Shown here: positions 35,201 to 46,089 of the stretch, in pieces
Layout: each line of letters begins with the position of its first letter
Numbering within the stretch: position 1 is the stretch's first letter
Origin: Sycobia sp. Sy_11
Taxonomy: Eukaryota; Arthropoda; Insecta; Hymenoptera; Epichrysomallidae
Assembly (NCBI GenBank): GCA_018907035.1
Contig: JACCIC010000029.1
Location: 3,288,501-3,352,500, forward strand
Direction of reading: 5' to 3'
Length of the DNA stretch: 64,000 nucleotides
Program-made: the position numbers and the translations under genes
The notes under the pieces: generated by a model
What the model was told of the DNA's origin: nothing
Databases searched by the model: none
Seen by the model: the letters and a program-made list of their open reading frames with translations, nothing else

Positions 35201-36639
35201 TGAAATATTAAAATATAAAAAATGTAACTGAATTTTAGGTATTTCAGAATAATATTATAATGTATTTCCGCCAACGTTATTTTTTGATTGTTGAAATTTG
35301 GCAAATTTTACCTGTAAAACTGCTATAAAATATTTATTCCAAGCGGGATTATCGGTCAGTGTGTGTATGTACATGATTTCTTGTTTCTTTTTATAATCAT
35401 TTCTTAAGTTCGCAGACCCGAAAATGACATAAAACCTTAATTTCATCAGAGTCTGATCACGTGGGTCTAAAAAGCACTCGCTACTACTCAATAAGAAAAA
35501 ATCAGAGAGAATACCAGCGGCACAGGCTAGAAAATTTAATCTGCTTTTATTGCGTTTACCGATTATCCCGACATGATGGGTAAATTCTCCTGGAACTACC
35601 GGTATCCCTCCGATAAGTTTTTCAGCTGCCAATTCTAAATTTTAAAAAATAAATAAATGATATTAATGTATCGTTTAAATTTAAAATAACTTAATTCTCT
35701 TGCTTAATATCTTAATTATAATTAAGAATAATGTACATATTGAAAATGCCAAGTTAGCATAGGCCAGAATAGCGTTAAGTAAGCTTAATTGATGAAATTT
35801 AATTGTGAAAATTTCGGTTTACGTATAAAATTCTTTTATAACTGATGTTTAGGAAATCGAATGCACAAAAATTCCCATGGTATAATTTCAATTAAATGTC
35901 TTTTATAAAAATGTCTTTTTTACAAATTGTCTTTTTGACTTCACTAATAAATATTGGAAAAGAAGATGTTTCACTAGTACCTTTCAATATATAAAAAAAT
36001 ATACTCTCACAAATATCGTTTTTTTTATTATCTTTATATTTTTATGTAATAATGATTATCAGTTACATATATGGTAGAATAGATAGAACTCGATTGAAAG
36101 TTTTAGAAATTTTTCAAACACCTCTCCAACATTATCTTTATGTTTTAATTTTTTAATTTTTTTATGTTTTATTTATATGCTTTAAATGAAATAGTCTCTG
36201 AAATCCATTATTTTTAATGGCAAATTTAGATTCAGCAGCTGAAGAAATGTTTGGAAACGTGTGAGCGGGCTATGTAATTATTAGGTTTGGAACGATTGAA
36301 CATTTCATAAAGGTAATAATTATACAATTATGCTGTGCGTCCATTATTTTCCTTTTGATTGATATTTAATTTATAGCTACTTAGTTTAAATGGTTTCATT
36401 TTTTAACTTAAAGAATTGTTTATCGATGTGAATACATATTATTTTATAAAAGTTTATAACTTTTTAAATTTTAAAAAGATGAAAAAAGAGCCTATTTTAA
36501 ATTTTTGTCTTTAAAATGGATTATAAATCATATAAATTATGATAAGCGCATCCAAGGTAATTCTATGACACTTACCAGAATTAACCGACAGTGCACTTGA
36601 GATCAATATAAGTATGAAAAGAATATGAAAACATGCCAT
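32042..36639 (-). CDS. Secreted serine protease homologue (catalytically dead), four exons
   Basis: Joined exons 36639-36576, 35634-35312, 35199-34891 and 32257-32042 give 912 nt, or 303 residues. All junctions are GT-AG and all phases agree (1, 0, 0). Residues 1-18 form a signal peptide; the start of the protease domain is K27-L-I-G-G. The chymotrypsin fold is clear: paired cysteines C59-C75, C203-C217 and C231-C256, a GYG motif after C158, and a closing F-S-R-T-S-F-Y-R-Q-F-I helix. The active site is lost: the His position is E74, the Asp position aligns with F124, and the Ser position is E235 (the GDSGGP block reads QEEGAP). Family knowledge: such homologues act as non-enzymatic cofactors or binding proteins in haemolymph, gut, venom or reproductive fluids. 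Which of these applies here is unknown. The intact frame argues against a pseudogene. Confidence 0.85.
32997..34255 (-). mobile_element. Dead mariner (D,D34D) transposon inside intron 3
   Basis: The minus strand reads as a mariner transposase with many stops and shifts. An N-terminal HTH-like segment lies near 34030-33900 (FHLKKNAAQPYRMLLE), then IADEKG (first Asp). HDNAPAH (33354-33362 on the plus strand) and FDH (33249-33257) follow, with exactly 34 residues between the two aspartates, the mariner signature. The end reads IHKLPER then stop. The span of about 1.26 kb fits mariner length. Degenerate terminal repeats are suggested (GGTGTACAAACTAAC inward from 34255 versus GGTATAAAGTAAGT from 32997); a TA duplication is not clear. 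It has the same orientation as the host gene. Confidence 0.8.
34891..35199 (-). CDS. Exon 3: central protease-like domain
   Basis: The acceptor is TTTCAG and the donor GTGAGT; 103 codons. It encodes the segment with C158, the GYG motif, the C203-C217 pair and ends with G-L-C-S, just before the position where GDSGGP would start. Intron 2 upstream is only 112 bp. Confidence 0.9.
35312..35634 (-). CDS. Exon 2: N-terminal half of the protease-like domain
   Basis: The acceptor is TTTAG and the donor GTAAAA. It encodes the activation-like site K27-LIGG, the first disulphide pair and the L-S-S-S-E-C segment where an active protease has His before Cys. It ends in phase 0 with F-I-A-V-L-Q. Intron 1 upstream is 941 bp. 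Confidence 0.88.
36576..36639 (-). CDS. Exon 1: signal peptide
   Basis: The ATG at 36639-36637 opens a hydrophobic leader (MACFHILFILILISS) with a likely cleavage after A-L-S (residue 18). The exon ends in phase 1 at a perfect GTAAGT donor. Only about 55 bp separate this ATG from an (AT)n tract upstream. Confidence 0.85.
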
Positions 36640-36689
36640 TCTGTATCGTAATGTATTGTTTGAATGTGACTAAATGTATAAAATATTTA

Positions 36690-36732
<43 letters not shown>
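36640..36732 (-). promoter_or_regulatory. Upstream region of the serine-protease homologue
   Basis: The 50-90 bp before the ATG contain AT-rich sequence and the (AT)n tract. No canonical TATA plus initiator pair stands out. This is location-based inference only. Confidence 0.25.

Positions 36733-36733
<1 letters not shown>
36693..36733. repeat. (AT)n microsatellite with a 22-bp direct repeat beside it
   Basis: 41 bp of AT, followed by two copies of TATATATAGATTTACAAAGAT (about 36725-36746 and 36751-36772). The whole sits at the presumed promoter of the minus-strand gene. Confidence 0.9.
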
Positions 36734-36735
<2 letters not shown>

Positions 36736-36779
36736 TTTACAAAGATGTCTATATATATAGATTTACAAAGATCAATGAT

Positions 36780-38017
36780 AAAGATAAGAAGCACGTATTT
36801 TTTAACTTATTTTGAAGAAATAATAATTTATTCTTATATAGACGTCAAATAACGTTTATGGTGATTTATTCCTCTTTTTTTCTTATAGATTCGAAAATAA
36901 CATCAGATGATAATTGTTAATCGTTCAGAAGTATAATAGTATCGAGACTTTTATACATTGTTAAGGTCATACTGGCATTCATTTTTAATGATATTACCAT
37001 TTCCATGAAATAATGTTACGAAGCAGAAATATCATTATGGACAGAAACGAGTAGATATCAACGTATTATGTAAAACATTCTTTTGCATTATAAAAAAAAA
37101 TAAATTAATTTTACAATCAATAGAATACAAGTAATTCATTAAATGTAATCTTAGAAATAACAAAGGTAAAAAAATTATGCACGGGGTGTGTATTTAAGCA
37201 GTGGGAATCGTTAGTCGCTGTCTTTATTTCTACGTTGATTAGTTTATCCTGGATCTAATTCACTACTCAGAAATGCCTGATTTTTCAATTTCATATATGT
37301 ATGGTATTTAGATATATACCAACAAATCTTTTTACTTAACACTTTATATAACAATCATATTACATCTATACGACAGCCGAGATTTATCATTGATTCGCGA
37401 GATCTACAAAATTGTGTTATGCTTTCCAGTTAATTTATCGCTTTCCACCACTATGATTCGTCATCTCTTCTGCAAACTCAAAAAAGCACCAATCTCTTCT
37501 TTGAAAATATCATGATTAAAGTATAAATATTTTCGATTTACTGTTTTTTTTACGAATACGTTTAATTTTTGTTGTATCAGGAATATTTATTCATGTATTA
37601 ACAGCGTATTACCTAGTATATTTTATATCAATATAATACCTAGTTTATTTAGTGTAGTAATTTTGTGGAAGCTCATTTAAATTAAATCAATATTGGCTTG
37701 TTATAAGAGCATTCATTCTTCTATTCTTCTTTTTAAAGAAAAAACCGTTTCGATATTCTCTTAAAAGTTCATCAAAAATTTAATTATAGTATTTTTTATT
37801 CAAAATTCCGATAAAATAATATCATCTTATTTACCATATTAAGAAACTTAAGTATGTTAACGTCAATTTTACAAAAATTTACCGCTTCAGATTGATTTTC
37901 AATATTTACTATATAATTGATTAAATTATAAAATTTACAGTACTTATGCTATATCCTTCCGTACTTCGATGTGCTTGTCCCAATGAAATTATTTTACATA
38001 ATCTTCGTTTTGTTTTG

Positions 38018-38048
<31 letters not shown>

Positions 38049-38999
38049 AGCTATTAGCTTTAAATTCCGTGTATTCAATTGTATATATAAACGAAAAAAC
38101 GTATGATTCACACGAGTTAAATTTTCTTTACAAATGTAAAACTACTTCAGTTTTTCTTAAGAAATAACACTTCTAGAAAGTCAATAATTCCATTCATAGC
38201 CCAGTTAATGAAGATCCAAAATTGGCTGGATTCTCGATATTTTACTTTTTCAACCCTCAGAATTCCGAATATAGAGTTAATTTTCATCCGCACACTTAAT
38301 TTTTTAATTAAGTTTTAATTTTAATTTAATTTAAAATACTTAAAACACAAGTTAATTTTCATCTACAACCGAAGTTGTAGATTGTAAAATTTTACATCTA
38401 TTCCCACTTAACTACATAATTTTTTATCAATTTAAAGCCCCGGGTTATAAGACAAACTAAAGCATGATTTTCGCACACGTCGAAGGATACTGCCATACCT
38501 ATGCCTCCCTTTTTTCATCATTTTGATGGTGAAATCTATAGAAAAAAATAAATAAATAAACAAAACGTGATTTTTCGAATTGATCTTTAATAGATTTTAT
38601 TTTCTTTAATAGTAGAATTTTTTTGAATATTGCAACAAATGATGTAGATCTACCGATCTCAATTGCTTACTTTTTGTTCTGTATCATTTTTCGGCACAAG
38701 AGATTTTTTTGGACTTACAAAATTCGACAAACAGAATTCATTCGATTCACGAAGTTTACTATGAAGATCATTACGCGGTAACCGAAATACACATATACCT
38801 TTCAGCTTGAACAGTACAAACACCACGAATTAAAATTATTATCAAATATACAACAACAAAAAACAAAAAATATTTATAACGTGAAATTCTTCTCCGGGCC
38901 CGTTAAAACATAAACCAATCCGCAATACCGCGGCCCTTAATTTCTCAAGAGCAATAATAAAACCGCAGGGAAGTAATACGGCTATGCAAAATAAGCGCT

Positions 39000-39000
<1 letters not shown>
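36780..39000. other. AT-rich non-coding stretch
   Basis: Contains a poly(T) run at 38018-38044. No gene recognised. Confidence 0.5.
38018..38044. repeat. Poly(T) run
   Basis: 27 T in a row; it could be the poly(A) tail of a minus-strand retroposed sequence, but nothing recognisable adjoins it. Confidence 0.9.

Positions 39001-39046
<46 letters not shown>
39001..39046. repeat. (AT)n microsatellite inside a palindrome
   Basis: CGAT and ATCG bound the tract, so the 46 bp are self-complementary. Confidence 0.95.
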
Positions 39047-41089
39047 CCGAAATTAATCGAGCGCGCACGTGCAATTTTTTCGAAAGATTCCAGGACAGAA
39101 AATGCGAGCTTCGCTGCGATAAGCAGGGTTGCTGGTCAGCTCAGTGTAAAAGACAACTGCGAGGGAAACGCATATTATCAGTACAGCTACTTGCATTCAG
39201 TGATACTTCTTACATTCCTGTCGCCTCTTTTTAGAATAATACAATTAATACGATTATTTGCTTTATTCTTTATATCTACGAATATTGCGAAACTAAAATT
39301 AAAACAACTGCTAATAATCCAACTTATATGATTTTATAAATATCGATTTGGAAAATTTTTAAAATGCTTGAAAAAACGTATACTAAATTCTAACAAATTT
39401 ATCAATATTTGTTTTAAATAATTATTAATAAATAGTTCAAATTGAATTTAAAACATTATTTCACTTGGAATGTTTCTCGAATTTGGCGCCATTTGAAAAA
39501 GTAAAAAATTACTTTGCATTTATAGTTAGGTATTACGATATATACAAATATAGAGATTAAATAATTCGAGAAATTAAAAGGCTATCTCTATGAAAGTATA
39601 AAAAGATAATCATTCATTATATCTTATTCACCCTTCAAGCTGAAGGCGTGAAATCCCAAAATGTTTTTTTCAATTGATGAATGCATATTACGTTATACCC
39701 CAAGGCTATTTTAATTATATTTGTATTTATTTAATAAATCCCAATCAAAATTTTAATCAGTAATTATTAATATATCAATAATATATCTGAATACTTAGTA
39801 AAAGGAAAGAAAAAATTTGAATGCATTACAAATGTTTTGGTTCAAAATAAATTGAACAAATTTTTTTTTCGTAAATTCAATAGTAATTTAATTTGTATCA
39901 GCTTAAATCAACTTAATTTTCTATAGTGAAAGTACTACACTTTAAGAAAAAAAAGAATAAGATTATTAACACCTAATTAAAAAAAATATTTACGCATTGA
40001 TGAAGTATCGTAGTATTTCGAAATGGTATGTTCGAAATAGTCATTATTATTTCTGATATAAAATAATACAATTACAACTAATTACAACTAACTACAATAA
40101 AACATTTACAACTTATTTTCGAATTCCATCGAGACATAAGGATTAAAAAAAATCCAGCCAATCAAACTAATATTATATGTGGCATACTTAAATTTTGCAT
40201 ATTCTAATTAAAAGTTGAATATTTTTTTCTTAAAGCATCAAAAAAAATCGATACGGAATCTATAAATATTTTGATGGACAACGTTTGAAAACATTAACTG
40301 AATTCATAATTTTTAAAAATCTGAAGATAGAACGCTGTCAATTTCCACAAAAAAGTCTCGATAGGTTTGGCGGTTTGTACTGAATGTAAATGGATAAGGG
40401 TAAGTGCATCGCTCATTTTTTTATCAGATTTTTTTTTTTATTTACTCGACTAAACCCTCAAAAATGTGACTGGAGTCACTATTTTAGGCAAAAATTTCAA
40501 TAGATGTTGTCTAATTCTATCAAATATATATGCAAAATGTTTCCTTAAAATTAAAGATTGAAAATACTCCTCAAACATTCGATGAATTCTTGTCCAATTA
40601 AAACGAGACTACCGAAGTTTTGTATTATTTCGTAAAATACAAAAATTTGAAATCATCTTAAAAATATCTTTTACCGAATAGAAAGGGACTTTTTGAAAGT
40701 TAAGTAAAATGATTTGAATTAAATGTATATAGTCAAGATTTCATAATAAAAGTATTGACGCTGCAAAATACATCGTTTTATCATAAAAGAAATGCGATTA
40801 AAACACTGTATAGTTCTTAAGTGTCATTTCCTATCAAAATTTCTCTTTTTAATAAATTGATTCATTTGCGTTAAATATACAGCCCGTTCTTTCTAGGCAT
40901 TATAATCTCGTCGGCTTATCAAATAAGGGCCTCTGGTGCACGGCCGCCGTCTCGGTTACCTGGGAATATAAACCTGTATCTAAATCCCGTCTGACGTATA
41001 CTTTTTTCTTTCTTTTTACGATCGACCCACACGTTTTATATTTTAACTTATCGCTTTTACAATTACAGGGATATTTATGTGTTAAAATT

Positions 41090-41090
<1 letters not shown>
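39046..41090. other. AT-rich non-coding stretch
   Basis: The frame 38984-39331 is repeat-primed and unrecognised. Nothing else found. Confidence 0.5.
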
Positions 41091-41092
<2 letters not shown>

Positions 41093-41181
<89 letters not shown>

Positions 41182-41252
41182 GCAGCTCTTTCGAAAATAC
41201 GAGCAAATTCAACAAGATTAGATTGCGCGCGCCGCCGCCGCCGCCGCCGCCG
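41093..41252. repeat. Compound microsatellite (CA)n-(TA)n plus (GCC)n
   Basis: (CA)n at 41093-41135 runs directly into (TA)n at 41136-41178. About 50 bp later comes a (GCC)n tract at about 41230-41252. Frames through it are artefacts. Confidence 0.95.
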
Positions 41253-41444
41253 ACTTTCAAAATGCATCCGCAGCCCCGCGGGCAAAAGTGGCAATATCGC
41301 GGGGGAATTTAATTTAGCATTCGCGTTTAAGAATTCAAGGTAAACATTAAAATTTTAATATAACTAAATAGTCCCGGTGAAGCTCGACGCATTTAAAATT
41401 CAAGCATTGTCCTCCGCTTGAAAATTCAATTTTCTCACGCGGCG

Positions 41445-41445
<1 letters not shown>

Positions 41446-41491
<46 letters not shown>
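41446..41491. repeat. (AT)n microsatellite
   Basis: 46 bp of alternating A and T. Confidence 0.95.
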
Positions 41492-41492
<1 letters not shown>

Positions 41493-41499
41493 CGGCTCT

Positions 41500-43180
41500 C
41501 GCGCAATAACTATCAAGTCCGAATAATAAACTGAAAAGCCTAAGAGAGAATTAAGTGCAATTGAAGGCTACTCCCGCGGCATTATACGATGACGGGCCGG
41601 GGAATGTTAGAAAATTCAAGAATGCATGCAGTTTTACGTGAATGCATGATTCTGCGTGATGGTCAAGTGAACTATTTGGTATGTAGCCTTATCGACGATT
41701 TTTTTTTTGTTGCTATTGCTGCAATTTTATGGAATTACGTGACGTTAGACGAATGTAATATGGACTTCTGTACGAATATGCAGGAAATAATTGCAGAGTT
41801 CTTGCGATTGGTGCCTGTAAGGCGTGACATTGATACCGTATTAGGTTTTTAAGCTTGCGGGTTGCGAAATATTTCAATATTTAACACTGTTGTAATGGTG
41901 AACGACTATCAAATAATGCTTTACGTAGTTAGAAGTATTGATCCCTTTGATGCCCGAGGCTTGGTAGGTGTATGAGAATATAAAAACCAGTTAGCGTCAT
42001 TTGATATATATGCTTAATTATGGAGATAGTCGGACAATTTTGTTTTTTTCTTTAACGAAGTCCGCTGGCTCTGCATTTGGCAATTACTGTTCAACGACAT
42101 TAAATTAATAGACATGCTATTTTATATTTTTTAAAGGATTTTATAGATATTTCATTCAATTCATGCCACATCGGACAAACTTATTCTAAAAAACAACTCA
42201 TTGAAAATGTCGGCTTGTACATAAAGAAGTATCAAAATGTACCAAAACTGTCTTAATCTGAAAATTACCTATGAAATAGTAAAAATTTTTTAACTTTCTC
42301 ATTCTATTGATGGAAATATATTTGAATGAAAACATATATAGGAGTAATCGACTCAAGATATGAATTAATATGAAGACGCGTGCATCACATTTGATTCTAA
42401 TCAAATGCTTACTATTATGGACAGATTTAACGATGTATACTATTTTTATTTTACATGTAATTGTTAATTTATAGATTAGAAACAACAGTACGTTTATTAA
42501 ATTAAAATAAGAGAAGCATTGACTATTATTCTTTGTGTATATTTAATACTTTTGTTTAACATAGGAGTTTATGCATACGTAAGTTTCAATAAAAGTATCT
42601 TTATCTTTCCTTGAATAATAATTAAGATACAGGATAATCAAGAACAATTTATGTATTTATTTTAAGCGATATTGCGACAATGTTCAAGATTCAAGAAAAA
42701 AAATATTAAAGATATAAAAAATTTTAAAAATTAAATGAAAATATTAAATAATAACAAATATAAAAAATATTAAGAGTATTTCTATATTTTGTATATGGCA
42801 CGAAGAACTGTCTATAAAATGACTTGTAATTTTTCTTAAACGTTAATGATAACTCAATACTATAAAGTTGAAACAAGAAGTGGGTGAATGATTTTAGGCA
42901 TCGTAAAATCAAATATTGCTTTATAATAAGAATATTATGTATTTCAAAAGGAATGAACTTACGAGCTTGGAGTGTAGAGATATAGTCCAGGACTTATTGC
43001 CGTGGAACAATCTTGAGATTTTCGACAGAAGTTAAAGGTTATTAAAAGCAATCATCCGTGCTGCTAGAAAAAATTCGTAGATTTTCTTGAAAATAAATAA
43101 TAAAAAAAAAAACGAAGCTATTCTACAGAGTGATATCAAAGTAAGTCGTATTGTAACTTTCTGAAAATCTCTGAGAATTT
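41500..43180. other. Non-coding stretch
   Basis: An 87-codon plus frame at 41589-41852 is not recognised and has no splice support. The remainder is AT-rich. Confidence 0.45.
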
Positions 43181-43400
43181 TTAAAGAGTCAACGACGACG
43201 GCTCGACGAACCGTCTCGGGTTCACCGACCGTCGTCGGGCCGGCGCGGGAGCTTTGGGCTGCGTTCGCCGGCTGGGGTTTATCGCTCCGAAATTGGAACC
43301 CGTTCGAAAGGCCACGTAAAAGGCCGTCGTGCGAGCGCGCGCGACTCCATTGTTCGCTCGTCTCCAGTAAGCGTGGCATCGGCTGCATTTCCCTTCATGC
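43180..43400. other. Small CpG-rich island
   Basis: About 220 bp of GC-rich DNA, rich in CGACG motifs, in an AT-rich region. Two minus-strand frames (118 and 73 codons) overlap here in different phases; neither resembles a protein I know. It might be a first exon or promoter. Confidence 0.35.
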
Positions 43401-44048
43401 AATTCTTCGTTTAATTAGATTTCACTAGAATCTGTTTCTTATTTTTAGCTTTTACATTTTACATTTTTGAGCAAATCCCAAAAAAAAAAAACATTAACTG
43501 TATAAAATCTGTTGTAATAGAACATTTTCTTGGTTGCCGTGGCGACAATTTTTAAGATAATTCAAATATCAATTTAATATCAATGGACGTTTATGGTTAT
43601 GCGACAAATTAACATAATTTTGTTGAGATGTTATCAGGAAAATATAATTTCTTAATGCATTCAAATTTTATTCTATGGCTCGACCTATTCACTAAAACAG
43701 TCCAACCAACCCTCGGCCACTATACCTCGGGATGGAAAAAAATTTCATCGTAAAAATATTTTTATATTAATTTAAATCCGCGGTGGCTTAATATAATACT
43801 GAAAGTAACGCGAGCCTCAATAAAATAGAAACAGCGTTTGCACTCCAAGCGATAATCAGCATTCCCATATAAAGAGAAGTAACAAAAAAAATTTGATACC
43901 GTTGCTGCAATAACAACCGGAGTAAAAGCATCGTCGTTTCAGTTGAAAAAAAAGCAACAGAAAAAGCTTAAAGACTATCTTAAAGAACGGACTTAAAACT
44001 GCGGCGCGGCTATAAATTTCGCATTTCATCGGCTATAAACACAAAAAA

Positions 44049-44050
<2 letters not shown>
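43400..44050. other. Non-coding stretch
   Basis: No recognisable content. Confidence 0.5.

Positions 44051-44051
<1 letters not shown>

Positions 44052-44099
<48 letters not shown>
44052..44099. repeat. (AT)n-(TG)n compound microsatellite
   Basis: (AT)n at 44052-44080 changes directly to (TG)n at 44081-44099. Confidence 0.95.
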
Positions 44100-44199
44100 A
44101 TATATACATCCTCTTCGACACTACACAAGGCTCTGTACTGTATACCCCGTCATCCTCATTTTACAAATCCTCCCAAGTCATTTCTGACGCGCCTCCTAT

Positions 44200-44768
44200 T
44201 GCTCATAGTAAGGGCGTATAACGAGGCCGTATCTGCGCCCCGGCCGAGTCGCTGCAAAAACTACAATTCCTTGCCCCGCGCTGCGCTGATGATGATGATG
44301 GCGCGCGAGCGGGACGAGGGGTGAGAGAGAGAGAGAGAGAGAGAGATAGACTCGCTTATACCTCTTTGAGAGAGCGCGCGGGATTTCGTTTCGCTACCGA
44401 GCGTTTTATCTCCCCAATTAATCCTGCGACTAAGAGCTCCGGAAAGAGGTGGGGAGGGGGGACAGTGCGGAGCCACCCGGGATCCCTATAAAATTCGCCG
44501 ATAACGCCCTGCCGCTAATCGCTGCTAAATACGCGAGCGCTCAACGCCACCCCCCTGCCCCATCTCGGTCCCGCTCTCGCGAAGTGCGTTTGCACTCTCA
44601 TTGAAGACGATCGTACACACGGACACGTGGGGTTGGTGCGCGCGTACTTCCCACCCCTCGCACCTCCTATTGCCACCTTCAGATAATATTAGCCGGCGCT
44701 TTTAAAGCCGGTTTTGCCTGTTTTACCGAAGCTCTGCTTTTTCTTACCAATTCCCTCACCCTGCTCTC

Positions 44769-44815
<47 letters not shown>

Positions 44816-44960
44816 ATTTCAGTTAGCTTTAATGTTTACTTTACGAGCTCGTAAAGCTTTATTATAATTAACGCGTTGCCCCCCTCCCCAAGTCGCCCCT
44901 ACCATGCAACGCCTTTTTTCCGAGAGAAGAACGGAGAGCAGCCGTTCAAGCTGCGCCTTT
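44200..44960. other. CpG-rich island with GA and CT tracts
   Basis: A GC-rich block with (GA)n at 44319-44346, (CT)n at 44764-44815 and a GATGATGATGATG run near 44287. No protein is recognised. It could be regulatory or a 5' exon. Confidence 0.35.
44764..44815. repeat. (CT)n microsatellite
   Basis: About 50 bp of CT with two single-base breaks. Confidence 0.95.
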
Positions 44961-44979
44961 TTCCTTCCACACCCCCTCT

Positions 44980-44983
<4 letters not shown>

Positions 44984-45033
<50 letters not shown>
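44984..45033. repeat. (AT)n microsatellite
   Basis: 50 bp of alternating A and T. Confidence 0.95.
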
Positions 45034-45036
<3 letters not shown>

Positions 45037-45234
45037 CGTCTTTCGCACGACGAGGCCAGGTCGTTATCATGAGCTGCATTGTGTACATAATCGAGGGACG
45101 ATAGATTTGACGGGAAATTGAATGAGAATGGGCAGAGATGGGATCTGGGTGATTTTTTTAAAAATGCGATGACTCGCAAAATAATCGCGCTGATGCTTTT
45201 CAGCTGATTTATATATAGATATATATTGGTAACT

Positions 45235-46085
45235 CAAACAGGTAATGTGTACTCTATGCGCCAACAATTTGAATCGCTTTTATACGAAACGTCGCTTATT
45301 GCTGCCAAAGATATTAATAATTTAAAAAATATATGTGATTACGCTGATGAAAATTCCAGAAAGTATAAATTTATGTGTCAGTTGCATCTGCTTTGTTGCA
45401 GACATGCATTCAAACATCAGAAGCTAGTGATAAAACGTTATTTGGTCTCAAGAAGCGATCAAATTTAATACTGAAACTTTTGAGTGGTTTCCACTCTAAC
45501 AGTTTTTACAATGTACTGTGAAATCTCTAAATTCTTAGATGCTATTTCTAAACGTCAGTGCTATAACATTTCGAGTAATATACTGTCGATTTCCAATTGT
45601 CGATTTCATCACGGCAGGTCATGTCAACGATTTGTGATCCCAATATTGAGAGCTCCGTGAAAAGAAAGAAGTTGTCGTTGATCTATTGCATAATGCTGTA
45701 TTGTTTCACGTTATATCGATATACTATTTAAAAATGATCGTTCAATAATTCTTCGATAAAAGAATAAGTTTTGATATTTTCAACGAAGAATTCTTCATAT
45801 ATAGATTTTAATAAAGTATCTGATAGAAATATCTCAAGGAAAAACAAAGATCTGAAATTTAAAAAAATGATTGTTAGGCTACCTTATGTTGCTTTAAAAT
45901 GTGGCATTTTGTTGCTTAAAAAAATTTATTGGCGGTGTCACGTAATTTCGAATATAGTAGAAAATTGTTATTTTAATATTTCGAGTCTAACATCTCTCGA
46001 AATTCTGATCTGCTATATCTTTGCAAATTCTGAATTTAGATTCAGCGCCAAACCATCTCCTACGATTGACATATCTAAATCAAAC
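45235..46085 (+). pseudogene. Possible chemoreceptor (odorant-receptor-like) relic
   Basis: Three collinear plus-strand pieces in different frames resemble parts of an insect odorant receptor. The first, 45260-45400, has MRQQFESLLYE then NLKNICDYADENSRKY, like the loop before a receptor's third helix. The second, about 45665-45730, has KEVVVDLLHNAVLFH, like the segment containing the I-x-x-AV-x-x-H pattern. The third, about 45870-46000, has RLPYVALKCGILLL then NISSLTSLE, like the conserved C-terminal WY-x-LP...KxLLL and final-helix region. Stops separate them and several helices are missing, so it is dead if real. The match is by eye to family style only; a chance resemblance is possible. Confidence 0.35.
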
Positions 46086-46089
46086 GGAA

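Noticed and set aside
37185..37240. TATTTAAG plus downstream TTAGTC resembling a plus-strand core promoter
   Set aside because: The following ATG opens only a very short frame and no gene follows.
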